This document shows, one piece after another, positions 13,501-28,200 of a stretch of 64,000 bases of DNA. The first letter of the stretch is position 1. Each line of letters opens with the position of its first letter. The stretch lies in the NCBI GenBank assembly GCA_002633005.1, contig NMRA01000664.1:62001-126000 (forward strand). Reading direction: 5' to 3'. The notes beneath the pieces are model-generated. The model saw nothing but the letters and a program-made list of their open reading frames with translations, did not search any database and had not been told where the DNA came from. The stretch is from Phoronis australis. Lineage: Eukaryota > Phoronida > Phoronidae. The translations under genes were made by a program, and so were the position numbers.

Positions 13501-16212
13501 TGGACACTTAAAGAGGCATGAGAGGTGAAAACTCGTCAAAAGTACTTTTTAAACAATTCATCTGGCATGTTTGTAAGGGACGTCTGCCATAATTATTCAA
13601 TTCCACCTGTAAGGAGACGTGCAGTTGACATGTGTTTTTTATGTGAAACTAATCGAGACATTATTTGAAATCAACAGAAATTCCAAAAATGACTGGTGAA
13701 AGGGTGGAAGTTTTTTCAGTGGCAAAGAACCACTTTGAATAATGAAATTTCGCCTGGTTTTTGGCCTTCCGAGCCACTTTCACAACTTGGAATATTTTGT
13801 ATGTAACTGCGTCCAAATTTTTGACAAAAAGGTAACATTTTCTTATCAGAAGTTGTTTAAAAACTGTGCCCACTAAGGCGAGTACGAATATGAATATTTC
13901 ATTGTAGTCAATTAATGTTAATTGTCTATAATTTCAGGACATACAGTAAGACCAGATGTCGCCCTCCTCCAACTGTTTGAGTTGAACTCCCTACTCCTGA
14001 AGCTCCTGGTTTGAGCCATCCGGTTGTCAACGAAATATCCAAGCAGAGATGACTACTGATTTATCTCTAACCTTTTCGTTGAGCCAGGAAGACAATGTCA
14101 TTATAGACTATGGGAATCGGCGGAAAATTGCGAATGAACAGTGGTTTTACATGCGAAGTGGCCTTCTGACGGCGTTTGTATTTGGGTCAGAATTATGAAA
14201 TAAGAAAATTGATTCTCTTGTAAACCAAGTTATGGGAATTGAGTCCGGAAAATAATATCACGAAGCTTTGTCTGTATTGGGGGCAAAAAGGGAAAGTTTT
14301 GCTAGAGATTTGTACAGACTGAATAATAAAATACAGTACAATGGCTTGAAGCACTACATTTTGGGTCATCTGTTGATGGCTTAGTATCACTCAGATATGC
14401 CCATAGAAATTAAATGTCCTTTCACTTTGATTAAACTTCACCCCACTGCAGCTCTCTTAAAGAAAGGGTGTAAAATTGTAAATGACGATATAGTTTTTGC
14501 AAAGAGTGCCCTTACTATGGCCAAATCCAAGGTCATATGGGAATAACTGAATAGTCAAAATTTGTGACTAGGTTTTATTCAAAACCAAGTGTATTGTACT
14601 TCACTTTTGACAAACATGTTACAGTTTTTCAGATGTCGTGTGCTGAAGAAATTGTAGTGTTAGTTCTGTAGGCGTGTTAAGGCATTCCATTTCAAGTGTG
14701 ATCTCAAAAACACTACACAAGTTTGGTAGTCATACAGTGTACATGTATATGGGCGCTCAAGGTCAGCAGATTGATATTTGGATGTATGGAGTTAAAATGT
14801 GTTCCTAATAACATAAAAGAGAACGTGGAAATTACACAAACAGTGACTAGATGGAATGCGTTGACGGCCTTTAACGTAGTACAGACGTATTACTTGAAGG
14901 ATATTTTTTATTTCTAAAATATACAACAATGAGGTATATGAAAATAAAACAGACACACATGCACACACACACGCGCATACCTAAATAATATCTAATCCAA
15001 ATAAGTGTCGAGGGCTTCCAAAAAGGTAGTTTTACGGGGTTGCATATTTCTTACTTGACAATAATTACACAAGAAACATTAAAATTGTGAATATCTAGGA
15101 ATAATCTGGTCTCTAGAGCATTTATGAATGAAATACTGACGAATAGTTAATATAGTATTAACATATTGAAAAATACGTCCAACATGTCCTGTCAAAATAG
15201 CATTTTATCTAAGATTAAATCATGTTGTGCAGTTACATAAATTAAACATTTCTGAATTTCACACGACAAAGTTTTCACAGAACCACATTCCACAAACACA
15301 TGGTTAAATTTTCAACAGTACCACAAGATGCACACTTGTCATCACTTACTGAATTCATATTTTTCAAACTAAGATTTGTAAATATAATTAAAGATTTCAA
15401 CATGAGGAGGTAACAGACGTTTGTGTGGAAGAACATAAATGTGTATAATTCGTTGTCTAGAGTAAATATCTGTTAAGCTGTGTTCTATATCAGGAGGCAA
15501 AATATTTTGGAAATCAAAATATTTCTAGAAAACACATTAGTAATTTCACTGGACTGGAGAGTGTGTATACATTTTGACATCGAAGGCTCAGCTTTCAACT
15601 CAACCGCACTCCTCATAGCAGCATGATGAATCTAATTTGAAATCTTATATCTATTTTTCAAAATCCCCCATGTCAGAAATTTATCTTCAAAATTCAAAGG
15701 ATCCTTCACAAGAATATAAATATAACCAGCCTCAAAGAAAATATTAAAGGATACAGTCCTCCCATTAATCAATATGAACTTGGTTTACAGTTGTTATGTC
15801 CTTATGTAAATGAGCAATTATTTCTTGCTATGCAATCATTATAGGAGAAATAAATATTTGCAAGGGACACCAAATTATAACCATGATTTGTTTTAAAGAT
15901 CAAACTACCCCCAAAGGTTTGGAAAATATACGTTGGAAACACTTTAAAATTTCATTGTAGTTATTGTACTGCCTGTTTCTTGTAAAATGCAATATCAACA
16001 CTCTCCTTCCTCAAAAAGAAAACATATGGTCTCACTTCAATTTACGATTTTAACCCCTGTGATTTAAAGATACATGTATTAAGTTCAATATAACCATTGC
16101 CATCAATTGAGAAACCACAATATCTTTAACTCGATAAACTACTACAAAATCTATCAACAAAAAATAAATACACTGTGGTCACGATAATATAGAAACCATT
16201 CACGCCGACACA

Positions 16213-16248
<36 letters not shown>

Positions 16249-19200
16249 CATTGTACATAAAATAAATACAAAAGCATAATTCAAGTCCATCTCGTTCTGT
16301 CCGTCGTCGTCATCCAGCTAGCCATTTGTAGTCACAAATTAAATACATCCCATGCCCTTGATTACCTATATACTGTAGTTTCGCCTGTTAACTGTACATA
16401 GATCCTGCCATCGCTGGACCAGCTACTTTTGACATCATCATTCTTGAATGCAGGCTATTTTGATGCTTAGACATGTTCACCTGAATACTTTGTTATACTA
16501 CTTCTACCATGTCCTCTCCCAAATTCGTCTCATCTGGCAATGACCGAAGGGCAAGTTGGGAAATTCCCAGATAAAAGGCATTCTCGATAGGAGATCGAAG
16601 TAGTTTTCGTATTTGATTGTTATAACTATTCATCCCATATAAATGAATTTTGTTGTATTGCGGCAAAGTACTGTCACATTATTTCACATGTGAAGTGTCC
16701 TCACACTTGCTCTGGTGTGAGGATTTTTTCGCTCCACTCTCCCACACTTCACGGCGTATTTCACACGCATGGCATAAAAGCTCCAGTATTTGAGCAAGGC
16801 TCATTTTGTATCCCCACTGTTGTTTCTTTGTAACATGTCAACACAATACCATTGCATATGGGTTAGAGAGTGTCTTGCTAAATATAAAGCATGTGATGCT
16901 TATTGTGTGATTTAGCTGATGTCTTTGTTACTGGTCTTTTACTGCTGTCCATGCCAAATCTTGTCCTGTGGATTTCGCAACCTATTGTTTAACTTGCTCC
17001 TACTGCTGTCGCATGGGACGCTATTGTTTTCCTTTATTGCGTCTTTGTTGGATATTACGATACAGGTCTCACATCAACCGTATCCTGCGCGCACCATCAG
17101 GAGTTGCCGCAAATTGCACACCATTATCTCTATTATAAGAAAGAAAAACAAAATGAGCAATGGATACGCACGTACGTAATAAACGATTTACTTTTGCAAG
17201 CGCAGTTTTACCGGTAGTATAAGGGAATTGTACATAGAATTTTCATTTTGTCTCTACCTCCAAGTAACCATTCCCTCGTTTTGCTACGTGACTAAATATA
17301 TTGTCACGGTCAGTGATTACCAAATGACCTCGTTTGTTTTCGTTTTACCGGTAACTGCATTTAGTTTGCAATGTGATAATATTTCACCAGTTTCGGACAT
17401 ATGTTATTCCAAAAATTTGTTTTCCTAGTCCAGCACCTGTACCTGTCTCCCACGGTATGTCCTAATTTGATGAAAATTTACAGTGCTCTGAAATAGCCGG
17501 TTTTGAATTAGCCAATTGACCATGATGTTATTTCAGTTTCTGCTGGCGATAGAGTCATGCTGTTTTAGGTAGATCTACAAATGAAATCTTACAAATGATC
17601 TATTAAAATATATTTTAATACAATGGAGTTTTTCAAAACTCTATCTGATTGTTTGTGCGCCACAATAGAAACTGCCTAACCAGGTAACTACTTTCCTCCA
17701 TCAATTTGTCATGTTCAATTGATTTCAACAATGCGTAACAGAATAAATTCGATGCCATGTTTACCGTCGTTTTGCCTGTAACGCAAGCTTCAACCTGGTT
17801 GCAGCGCCCTCAAGTGCCTGAAATCACCAAAAGTAGAAATTATGAAGCACTTTGTTAAGATTTCCTTATTACATACGTCAAAGATGTGTAACATGTACGC
17901 TATAAAAAGGTATTCAGCATGTGCGACCAAAATTGTCTCCTGAAACGAAGATGACATAATTTGCTTAACGATATCTCAAAACGTATTCACAAAATTGCCG
18001 TTTCTGCAATATTTCGCAGATCATGTCTAGCAAAATACCTTATAATCATTCTCGGAGAACGTAAGATACGAAATATACACCGTGTAGCGAGAGAAAAAGG
18101 CTTAAAAGGACCGTCTTAGAATGGTACAACCACGTGGAACTTTGTTTACGGTCAACGGTTACCCAGCTGTCTCGCAAATCGAATATCTCGCCAGGGACAG
18201 AGTTGTTCCCTATGTTCCGTATGTACCCGCAGTCACCGAGTCGTCATAATTTTGTGACAACGACGTATGCACATGATAGAAAGATGTCGGGGAAAACGGA
18301 TTCAAAACGTAGTTTTGATCCTGAAAAAGTTGTGTGTCTGCACGCATACGACCGTTGAGAACGAATCTAGCTAGTAGTCGTCCTCACGTTTCTGTGACAC
18401 AGCAAGTTGCGTAAATCGTCACCCAAATTCCCTGTACTGTAATTTAACGTTTCGCTGTTTCGATCTCATGCTCACGACTGGCTTTATCGTCCTACTCGAT
18501 GTCTGTATACATTACGTGCTCGGTTTTCATTTTAGTATCCCAGCTCGTGGTGTGTCCGACAGTGTCTAAAATGATCTATTGGCCTACTTTAAAGTAGACC
18601 ACAATGCACCCGCTTATTACACTTTGCTGGCTCCGCCCGTGAACAGATCGAATTGGGTGCTTACAGGTTTTTGTGATGATTAATTTAATTACGCCCTGCA
18701 AATTCAAAGGATATTGTTCGTGAATGTTGGAATAATGACCGTGGCTAGGGCAAGTCGACTTTTGAAATTTGAACTTAATAACATCAGTTCTCGATAACGG
18801 TTTGTTAATTTAAATTTCGCTGAAACTTCCCAAACTTAATATTTATACATCTATCTCAAAACGCTGTTAGTGTTTTGATATACTAAGGTCTAGTTTCTGC
18901 GTAATACAACAAAGACCAATACTTCAGAATCTATTGTTTACAAAACTACGTTACGTTTTGCGAGTTGAGTTGTCATAGAAATCAAACGAAATGGCTAATC
19001 AAAAATTCTTAGCAGCGTTGTTGAGGTTACTTGTGAAGTTAAAGAAGGTTTCATTGAAATCGACGGAGGGTTTTTTGGTATGGATGTACCTTCATTAAAC
19101 ATGGAATTCTGTTAAGGTGATACTAAAAATGCCACATAAGTACATAACATATTTTTATATTCCGTGATATCTTTTCTTTCAGGAAATATATAATTTTAGT

Positions 19201-22200
19201 GGTTGGAATAGCGTTGGTTTTTATATAAAACTTATAATGGAGGCCACCAAATAAGGTTTGAGATAAGCTTTAAACTTTCTCTCTGTATTGTTTGTAATGG
19301 TGTAGGTTTACGCATAGACACATGGGACTAGTTGTGAGTTGTCAATCCGGTGATTAAAAAGATTGTCACATTTTCATTGTCTTTCTAGGAAATTGTAAAA
19401 ATCCTCTTGGTGACTACGAATGTGCTATATTGGCTAGCGTTTGGTATTGTCACCTCATGGCTGCTTACATGGTAGTCAACTGCCCTCAAGCTTGCGGTTG
19501 GTGCGACAGAAAAGACAATGGTGTGTATGACCTATGTAGTTGTCCATGTGTGATTTTAAAGGAGCATGTCACCCAAAAAACAAACTAGTTTGTATCGATT
19601 TAGTTCGAGTAGTTCTACTCCATAACGACACGTATGGTTGCGTTACCTGACACCTCACGGCAGATTGAGGTTCTTGAAATTATCCAATGACGTCATCGTT
19701 TTCACACGCAGTCTGTTCAGCAGTTCACAACACGGGTTACTGGTGTCAGCTTATCGCTTAAAGTCTTCGTTTAACACCAATAAATCATCAAACTTCGATG
19801 TAAAACCCTTAAAAATACACTGAGTTCTTATAAAAACGCGTTGTTTTATTTCGCTCTTACGGATTTATTGGTATTTGGACACACCGTAGCCTACAAAGTT
19901 CGGCAGGCCAATAAGCTCCGTAACAGGAGTTTGGGGTCTGTTCGGAGATAATTTCGAAGTATTTTCCGTGAGATACAGACAGGAGAACCTATATCTTTGT
20001 TGTTTTGACTAATGATTTTTTTGAGTTCTAAATACAAAACGCTTGTTGTTATCCTGGCTGGTGGCTCGGAACCCCATCAAGCTTGTTGCGGCCGGCTGGA
20101 TTGACTTCATCAAGTTGTTATCCCGGCAAGTGGCTCGGAAACTGATCAAACATTACGAACATAAACCAGCCAAAGTTCTGTGGAAACTTAATTTCGAGTC
20201 AAGAAAATACTATGCTAGTGAGCCAAAGAAATGAGCACGTGATTATGTTGGTGAATTAGCCACGAAACTGCAACTACTTACTCGTCGGGGGCCGCGAATT
20301 CACTCGGGCTCCGCTTTGGCCACAGCACCGTCTGGGCAGAAGTTGTACATTGGCAATGTTATTTGAGTGATATAAGCGTAGATAAAGATTCCCCTAACAC
20401 CTAGCCGTGGGATGGAAATCGAGTTGTTTCACAACAGTTTCTGCCAGCAAACATTCTTTAGCATGAGCTCAGACGGCCTCGGTGTACCGTCAATTAGTTT
20501 TGTTGCACCTAAAGCCGGTTCTGACGCAGTCATTTGTTCATTGCTGGCTTCTCAAATCATTTGCAATCACAAACACTCCAAAGGCATTACAAATTGCATC
20601 AATTGAGACAGACTTTATTTCAGTTGGTTAGGGTGAGAAGGTATTTTGAAACAGAACGATCAGTACTAAACGCCAATCCCGACTTAGGACGAGCTAGAGC
20701 TCATCTGTCCCGACTTCGCAGGTGGATCGTTAAGTTTTACAGGCTATCAATTGGAACAGGAGTACAGTGATGAAGTAATACTAGAGAGGCGCTCAGACAA
20801 CGGAACATGGAGTTATTTGGTAAGCCGGAGACACGGAGATGTTTCACGGCCTCATACTTGCTACTACCATGAGCCACTTCTTAAGCATTTCGAACTCTCG
20901 AGGAAGTAAAAAAACGATATACCCGCTTTCCTCGCAGCTGCTTAGTTCGGACAAGCGTTAACGTTGCACCGCAACATAGCGGCATTCACTCTGCATATGA
21001 ACCACTGACGTCGCTAGCGTTGTTTCTCACCTTCCTCACCGGTTAACGCGACACCTCTTGGTAAGGTAAGGTCGACCATATGCGAGGCGAAATGGATATA
21101 GACCGATTAAGATGGCAAAAAAGACCAAGTTAAATCGGGGGGCATTCTCCTTTAAGAAAACTACAACAAAGAAATATTGTTCATTGTCTCTTCAATATTC
21201 ACTCCAACGCCTCACTTGTGGCAACCGGTCAAGTCAAACGATTGGTTTTTGTGTCAGGGATCTTAACCACAACACCCACTGCATTATAGGAGATAGAAGG
21301 GGTGGTGATCTACCGGCAGAAAGCATGCCTTTCTTTGTAACTCTTGGATATGACTAAGTATACGTGAATTTTCAACGCGGCATATCACGAACACCACGGG
21401 TACTTCCTTTACCTCAAGTTATCACTGGGAAGCTTTTCATATCTATACTCCACTACATATGAATTCGGTCACAATAGGGTTCAGGTCATATGTAAAAAAT
21501 CGAGAGTGACGTGTTACTCCTAAAGAACCGTTGTGCAAGTCTGCTATCACAGGACTGTGTCGGAAAAATCTTCATTTGAGAGTGCCTTGCTGTTCTAATT
21601 TAAGTTCGCACTTGCGCAAACACAAAACACCTAATTTGAAGCTACCGAGGTATTCTGATGGCCAGTTATGTAACTACGAGATGAACATTTTATGGATGCA
21701 GCTGCATGCGCATGTCAAATCAATCTTGCGATGTAAACAAAAGTCATGGCATCTAAACCGTTTCCAAACTCATCAAAGGGTATTTCAATGCCACACTTAA
21801 ATATTGTCGAAGAGACTCGTTTTAGCACCTAATGGGTTCCAATGAGTGTCATTGACCATATCCCTTACATGAGTGCGCTGCGACCAAGTCAGGCATTTTG
21901 CTTAGTTCCGTAGCCGCACTAGGCTCGAAAAGGGAACCGATGTCGTTACATTCCTAGTTTTTTGGGCTACTCCGTTCGTTCTGCCTAAGCAGATGGCTCG
22001 TTTGCAAAACATAAATTGATAATGGTTGATAACGATTTAATGCCATTACTTAAAATCATTTTTTCTGTGAACGGATTAAATATTTTGCAGTTTATGGGCT
22101 TTTGTATGTCGAGATAAAAGAAGATCAATGGGAAATCTCACTACGTACATGTTGTGTGATTTTACGTTTAAAGAGTTCCCACCATGACCCTGTGTCTCAA

Positions 22201-25200
22201 AGGGAATTCTATTAATACATCTTACGAGACTTAATAGCATTTAGCACCCCTGTTGCTAAGAAACAAGCCAAAATTTACAAAAATATATTTTCCTGTTATC
22301 GGGTTTGTGTACAGTGAGTCTCCGCAGTTGTTTTTTTTACTGGTGCGATACTGGGGAGTTGTGAGGAAAGTCCGTGGAGAGCCGCCTTTTTTAGACATGA
22401 AAAGGTGCATTTGTGAAGGCTGTAGTAACAGTAACTTGACTGAGAACGTCTCTGTGTTCATTCCTCCTAAATATGTGAAAGTTGATAAGCAATGGCATCT
22501 GTGCACCGCACGAGAGTTTGGAATGTCAGTGTGAAACATGCGATTCAGTTGGGAGCCAAATTTTGTTCGGCACATTTCAAAGAACTGTGTTTCGACCACG
22601 CACGATGAATGACTCGCCACATTGTATGTGCATTTGTAAAATTTATAAATAACGAGAAAACTGCTTCTACTCTAGGGCGAGTGATTCCAGGCCCTCGACC
22701 CCGGCCCAGTGCTACTACATGTACAAAGAGTCTTACGCATTGTGTTTAGACTGTGCTCATTCCTCATGGCAAATGTGAATACGAGAAACCCAGGTTTATT
22801 GTGGCCTTTGTTCTGAATATTGACCAACCCTTGGTTCATTTGGTTGTGGCTCACACACTGTACATGTATATCTGCAGCAATTCTCGGGCAAGTGGGTCGA
22901 GTTCATCAGGCCTCAAAGCGGACGAAAGTTCTCTTAATAGGAAATCGAATTCGTTATCTGATTCTTCAAGTACAGTGTACAGTGTACGTGAGTGTGAGTG
23001 GTGCCCGTGATCCACTCTCCTCTCTGTCTGCATGATAATTGTCCAGTTCTCGCTCAAAATCGTCATCTTCTTCTGACCTGCTGTGTTCCGACATTGCAGT
23101 CGATTGTCCAGTGGGCAACCGTCTTCCACTCAATTCATAATTTGGCGGGAAATTTAGAAATAACTATGTTTTCTTTTAATTTTAATAATGCTATTATTTG
23201 GCATCAAAAGTAATTATATGTTTAGAATTCATCAGGATATTCGTTGCATTTTACCTAACTGAAACCTCAAAAACTAGGAAAATACATGGTGGGGACTATT
23301 TAAATAAAATGCAAAAAGTTAAGAAATGTGCAAAATCCCTGTGGCTTTAATGTTTGTTTGCATGAATTCGGAATGTATTCTATCATCGCAAGGCGCTCAA
23401 TTGTTGCCTATTTACAGATAACATAGAAAAGGTATTTTTTTAAAAATGAAGTTATTAGTCAATTTCAGAAAAATGAACCACTGCATCGGTAGTTATTTCT
23501 TCAGCTGCGGCTTGTGAAAATATTTGGCATACCACGGATTGTGACGTATTTGCAACATTTGGCTACTGCCGATCGGAAAGACTTTGGATGCTGGCACACT
23601 GCAGGAAAAGTTGCAAAGCCTGTGACATTATGGACAAAACGTGCAACAACGAACATATAAACGAAGCAGAATGCTACGCGTGGGCTCTCACCGGAGAGTG
23701 TTACGAAAACGCAAGATGGATGTACAAGAATTGTAGGCGTGCTTGTGGTAAATGTGGATACCTACCGGGAGGTACGAAACTAAAATCAAATACAAGTCAG
23801 ATTTTAACATCTGGATGAAAGTGTGCAAAATTTCACGTCTTTCAATTTAAATTCATGTTAGCTAAAGGCATTAAGTCTTTACTCAGTTTTCTTTTACCGC
23901 CCATGTTGTTTAAAGTCTGAAATCGAGAAGGACCTTTAAGCTCATCAAATCCGTATCATAATAATCTTCACCTCAACAGGATACAGGCGTTTTTGTGTAA
24001 ATGAGCTGCCCATAGAAACACTTCCTGCTGTGGTTGATGGTTTCAAAATCTTGTTAGTAACGTAAAGAGAAAGTTCGTGTGGTGAGGATTGTTACGAGAC
24101 CGAGGTTACATGTACGTCCGACAGTAACAGGCCTAAATTCGCTTTTTGATAAACTCATGACTTCAGACTAGCAGGTTACAAGCGTCCTTACGTTAGTTCA
24201 CGGTACAGGATCATTGCATATGTAAAAGCCCGTACATGCACACAGGACCTGCATATATCAAAAGTCAAAGACGTTTTTCTCAAATTCCCGGCAATAGATG
24301 TGATATTTGACTAAATTTAATATTAGGTTTAACACATTCAGTTTTGATCGATATCCAACTGGGACATCCGTACATGTACAAGTAACGCTTAAATAAAAGA
24401 GATGCGTTCCGTGTAGGACTGTGCCATTGAAGTAGTGACGTCTAGAGGGCACGCCTTAAACTGCAAGCGCAACACATAAACTGTGTATCCATGTTTCCTT
24501 TTACAAAACGTTCATCCTTCGTGACACCGAGTTCAAATAAAGAATTCTTTAGTACACAAAATCTTAATGAGTCAAGCGTATCGGAAATTAACTCCGCTTG
24601 GAAATTCAACACAAAATGTATGCTCTTGTTCCACTTTTCCGATAACCGGGGGATTAAAATTCATTTGAGCAATTGTTATACAATTGATTCACAAGGCAAT
24701 TCTAAATATTTCCCCCGGTTTGTCACTATTATGACAAAGGACAAACGCGTCATCATTGACTTCGTTAAAATATGCACGACATGCCAGCACTTCTTCTTAG
24801 GATGGAGAGCAACCATGCGCTCTTTTAAAAGTTTGGTAGTTCATTAGACCGTAGGCTAAAAGTTCATAAACATAAATGAATATTTGTTTACACCATTTAC
24901 GATAGAAGACATACATGTACTGTACGTATTTACGATAGAAGATATACATGTACTGTACGTATTTACGACAGAAGACATACATGTACTGTACGTATTTACG
25001 ATAGAAGACATATATGTACTGTACGTATTTACGACACAAGACATACATGTACTGTACGTATTTACGACAGAAGACATACATGTACTGTACGTATTTACGA
25101 CTGAAGACATACATGTACTGTACATATTTACGATAGAAGACATACATGTACTGTAAGTATTTACGATAGAAGACATACATGTACTGTACGTATTTACGAT

Positions 25201-28200
25201 AGAAGATATACATGTACTGTACGTATTTACGACCGAAGATATACATTTACTGTACGTATTCTGTACGTATTTACGATAGAAGACATACATGCACTGTACG
25301 TATTTACGACAGAAGATATACATGTACTGTACGTATTTACGTTTGAAGACATACATGTACTGTACGTATTTCCCTAAATAATGTTGAACTGTCCAAAACT
25401 GTTTTATATGGATTTTTTCTGTACCAAAAATCTTTCCAAACCTCAATAGAAACATGTTTAGGCCAAATCTCTATAGAAATCGTTGCTCAATTGCAAAAAA
25501 GATGGATATGGAGGAAAATATTTAGATAAATTATAGCTGCATGTATATGTACTAGGTAAAACTTGGAACATTGAGCTACTTCACAAAAGCTCCCTCAAGA
25601 ACCGTGAAAACAATCACGTCGTGCATTCTCAGTGAACACAGAACGCTCAACAATACCTCAAAGGAATACCCACAAAAAGTTCAATTAAACCGGCCTCTTA
25701 TTACATTGCAGACGACAAAAGCGTCTGAAAGCCGGAATTGAAACAATACTACATCAGTCGCTAAGATGATAAAAACTAAAAGTTGCTTGTCTTCTTGGCC
25801 ACCAATTAAACGTCGGAGTGTGGTTGTAATACAACTGTACATGTTGCCGCGGTTTTCTTGGTGAATTTCGAACGCTTCGTTATTTAATTTTCTACGCTTT
25901 ACGTTCTTCTATGTTAGTAGATGTATCGGATAAAAACAACATTCCTGGCAATGTACGTTGAATGTTGCGGTTCATCTCAGGATGACGGGCTGGACGTTAC
26001 ACATGTTCTGACTAAGAGAACTCGGTGAACAAGTGTTAACAACACAAAGTCACCATACCCATCCTTTCTACCCATTGTGTCTATCACATATCTCACTAGC
26101 GTTTCATTAATCTCTACTAAATCGTGACAAAAAAGTTGTGCGCTCAAATATTGGCTTTCAGGTGGTCTTTAACATCGGTCAAAACGTTTAAATTTTGAAA
26201 TTCAAGAGAAGTGGACATTGTCCAACACTAACCTTGATGTTTGGCAATAACAAGTCCTTACACTCTCTGAGACAAGCTATTGGCAAATTGTGTAGTTATC
26301 TCCCTTCACAATTAAAATACTGACAAATAGTCCGCTCTGGTGAATTTCATATGGATGGCTGTTGGCAGTTATGCATGCCACAGACTCCTGACAATGTTGC
26401 ACGTGCAGAGGCATTAATCCACTTCGAGGGATATGTGGACGATACGAAAACATCCGAAGTGTTTCGGACACAGGTGTCTAATTCCAATACACTTCGAGTA
26501 ATTTTGTTGCCTCAAATTCACCCTCAAAGCATTCTCAGCACTTACTTTCGTTGCCTCGTATTTACTTGATGTGGTAATGAACGTACGTTTGCAACCCAGT
26601 CAAACGATAAGTCTTATGGATTCCAAACTGGAAAATGATTGAGCGTCGTATTACTGAAGTTCGCATATGCGCAGTTAACGTACACTGCCAAGGGAAGCTG
26701 TTACCAAAAGTAGGCATCTGGTCATGATAATTTGCATAATGTTCAGGATTGTGTATTCATACAATGTGTGTTTTCTAGTGCAGCAACTACGTGTACTAGG
26801 ATAAGACATACTTATTTCAGCTCAATGTAAAAATATCCTTAGACCTGAGCAAGAATGTGAAAGACGTGTGCAACAGGGACATTGCTCTGACATCATGCAT
26901 GCACACTGGATGGTGAGGAACTGTTTGAAAAGCTGCCAACAGGCTCTAAAGGACAGTTGCGCGGAGGGTGGCTGTGTTGACATGAGTTCGCGGTGTCAAT
27001 CATGGGCGAAACTCGGCGAGTGTTATATGAATCCGAGATATATGATGCAATCATGCAAAATGGCATGCTCATGGAATATATGTCCAAGTAAGTAATGCGC
27101 CCAACAATTTCACTTAGACGTATTCTATAAAAAAGGTGTCAGGCATAGTACCTTGAGTAGTGCACTAGAGAACTGTACTTGGAACGGAAAACAGCTTATG
27201 CCGCGTGTCTCATGTGAAGCGGATTTTCCCCGGAAATCTGTTTTCCGCTGTAGTGTTGTCAAGGAATGGCAAACAGTTGGACATTTTAAAAACCGTCAGT
27301 TGTTTCTAAATACATTAAATTTCAGATTTAGGGTCTGGTACACAGGGAGAGTTTGGAGAGGCGGTGCGTATGCACTGTTCGATAAATTAGGAGGTAATCT
27401 GTGACAAAAAAGATGATAACGTTTTAGTCCATTTTACTAACGAAAATCGGATGTGTTACATTAACGTATGGCTTGTGCTCCCCGGTAGTGTTCCCGGAGA
27501 AATCCTGATAATGGGGGTCACCACCATCACAGTAGTGTGATCATGAAATTGAGAAACTGGGAAAACCGGCTTTGCCGAATTAACTTGTTTGATAACATTG
27601 CGTTCTCGAATTTTAGAATGGGAGAAGGAAAACCATTGTTATAACAAGCTAAGTGACGAGAAATGCTGGACATATGTCTCGTTATGTGGAGTTGGCATCA
27701 GTACGTATACGACTCGGAACTGTTACAGATTATGTAGCGGATGTGGCGACAACATCGCAGGTAAAGGGTACCAAGTGCATTGACGTATGAACATTGTGTC
27801 TGATTGGCATGCATTAGATTTTTGATTTTGAGCACATTTCTTTTGAGATACTTTTAATGTATCCTACAGCTATCACATTTTAATGCGTCTGTATACCAGC
27901 CCACATTGAAAACAATTACTGTAGGACTTAGATCACCGAAGTTAACTAAGTTGGTCCCACTATAGAACTGTGAGAATGGAATGCCAATTTGATCACTTGC
28001 AGCTAAGGTGGTGCGGGAGTTGTGTGCACCCGTTTGTTCGGGTGCTGTACTTTTGTTGTGAAATACAGAACTGGTGGCGGTTTTTTGGGGTAAGTATTGG
28101 TCAATTTAACCAACAAAGACTGCAATACAGAAATTTAAACACTATCGAACAGCATAAAAACTAACTATTATGCAAAAAAAAACATTCCACTTTGCCTGGA

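Noticed and set aside
24896-25372. CRISPR-like array
   Set aside because: Units are contiguous with no unique spacers, and the sequence is eukaryotic.
24797-25455. Repetitive 149-199 codon open frames with Tyr/Val/Met-rich 11-residue repeats
   Set aside because: Artefact of a stop-free 33-bp minisatellite; open on both strands, no splice or start context.
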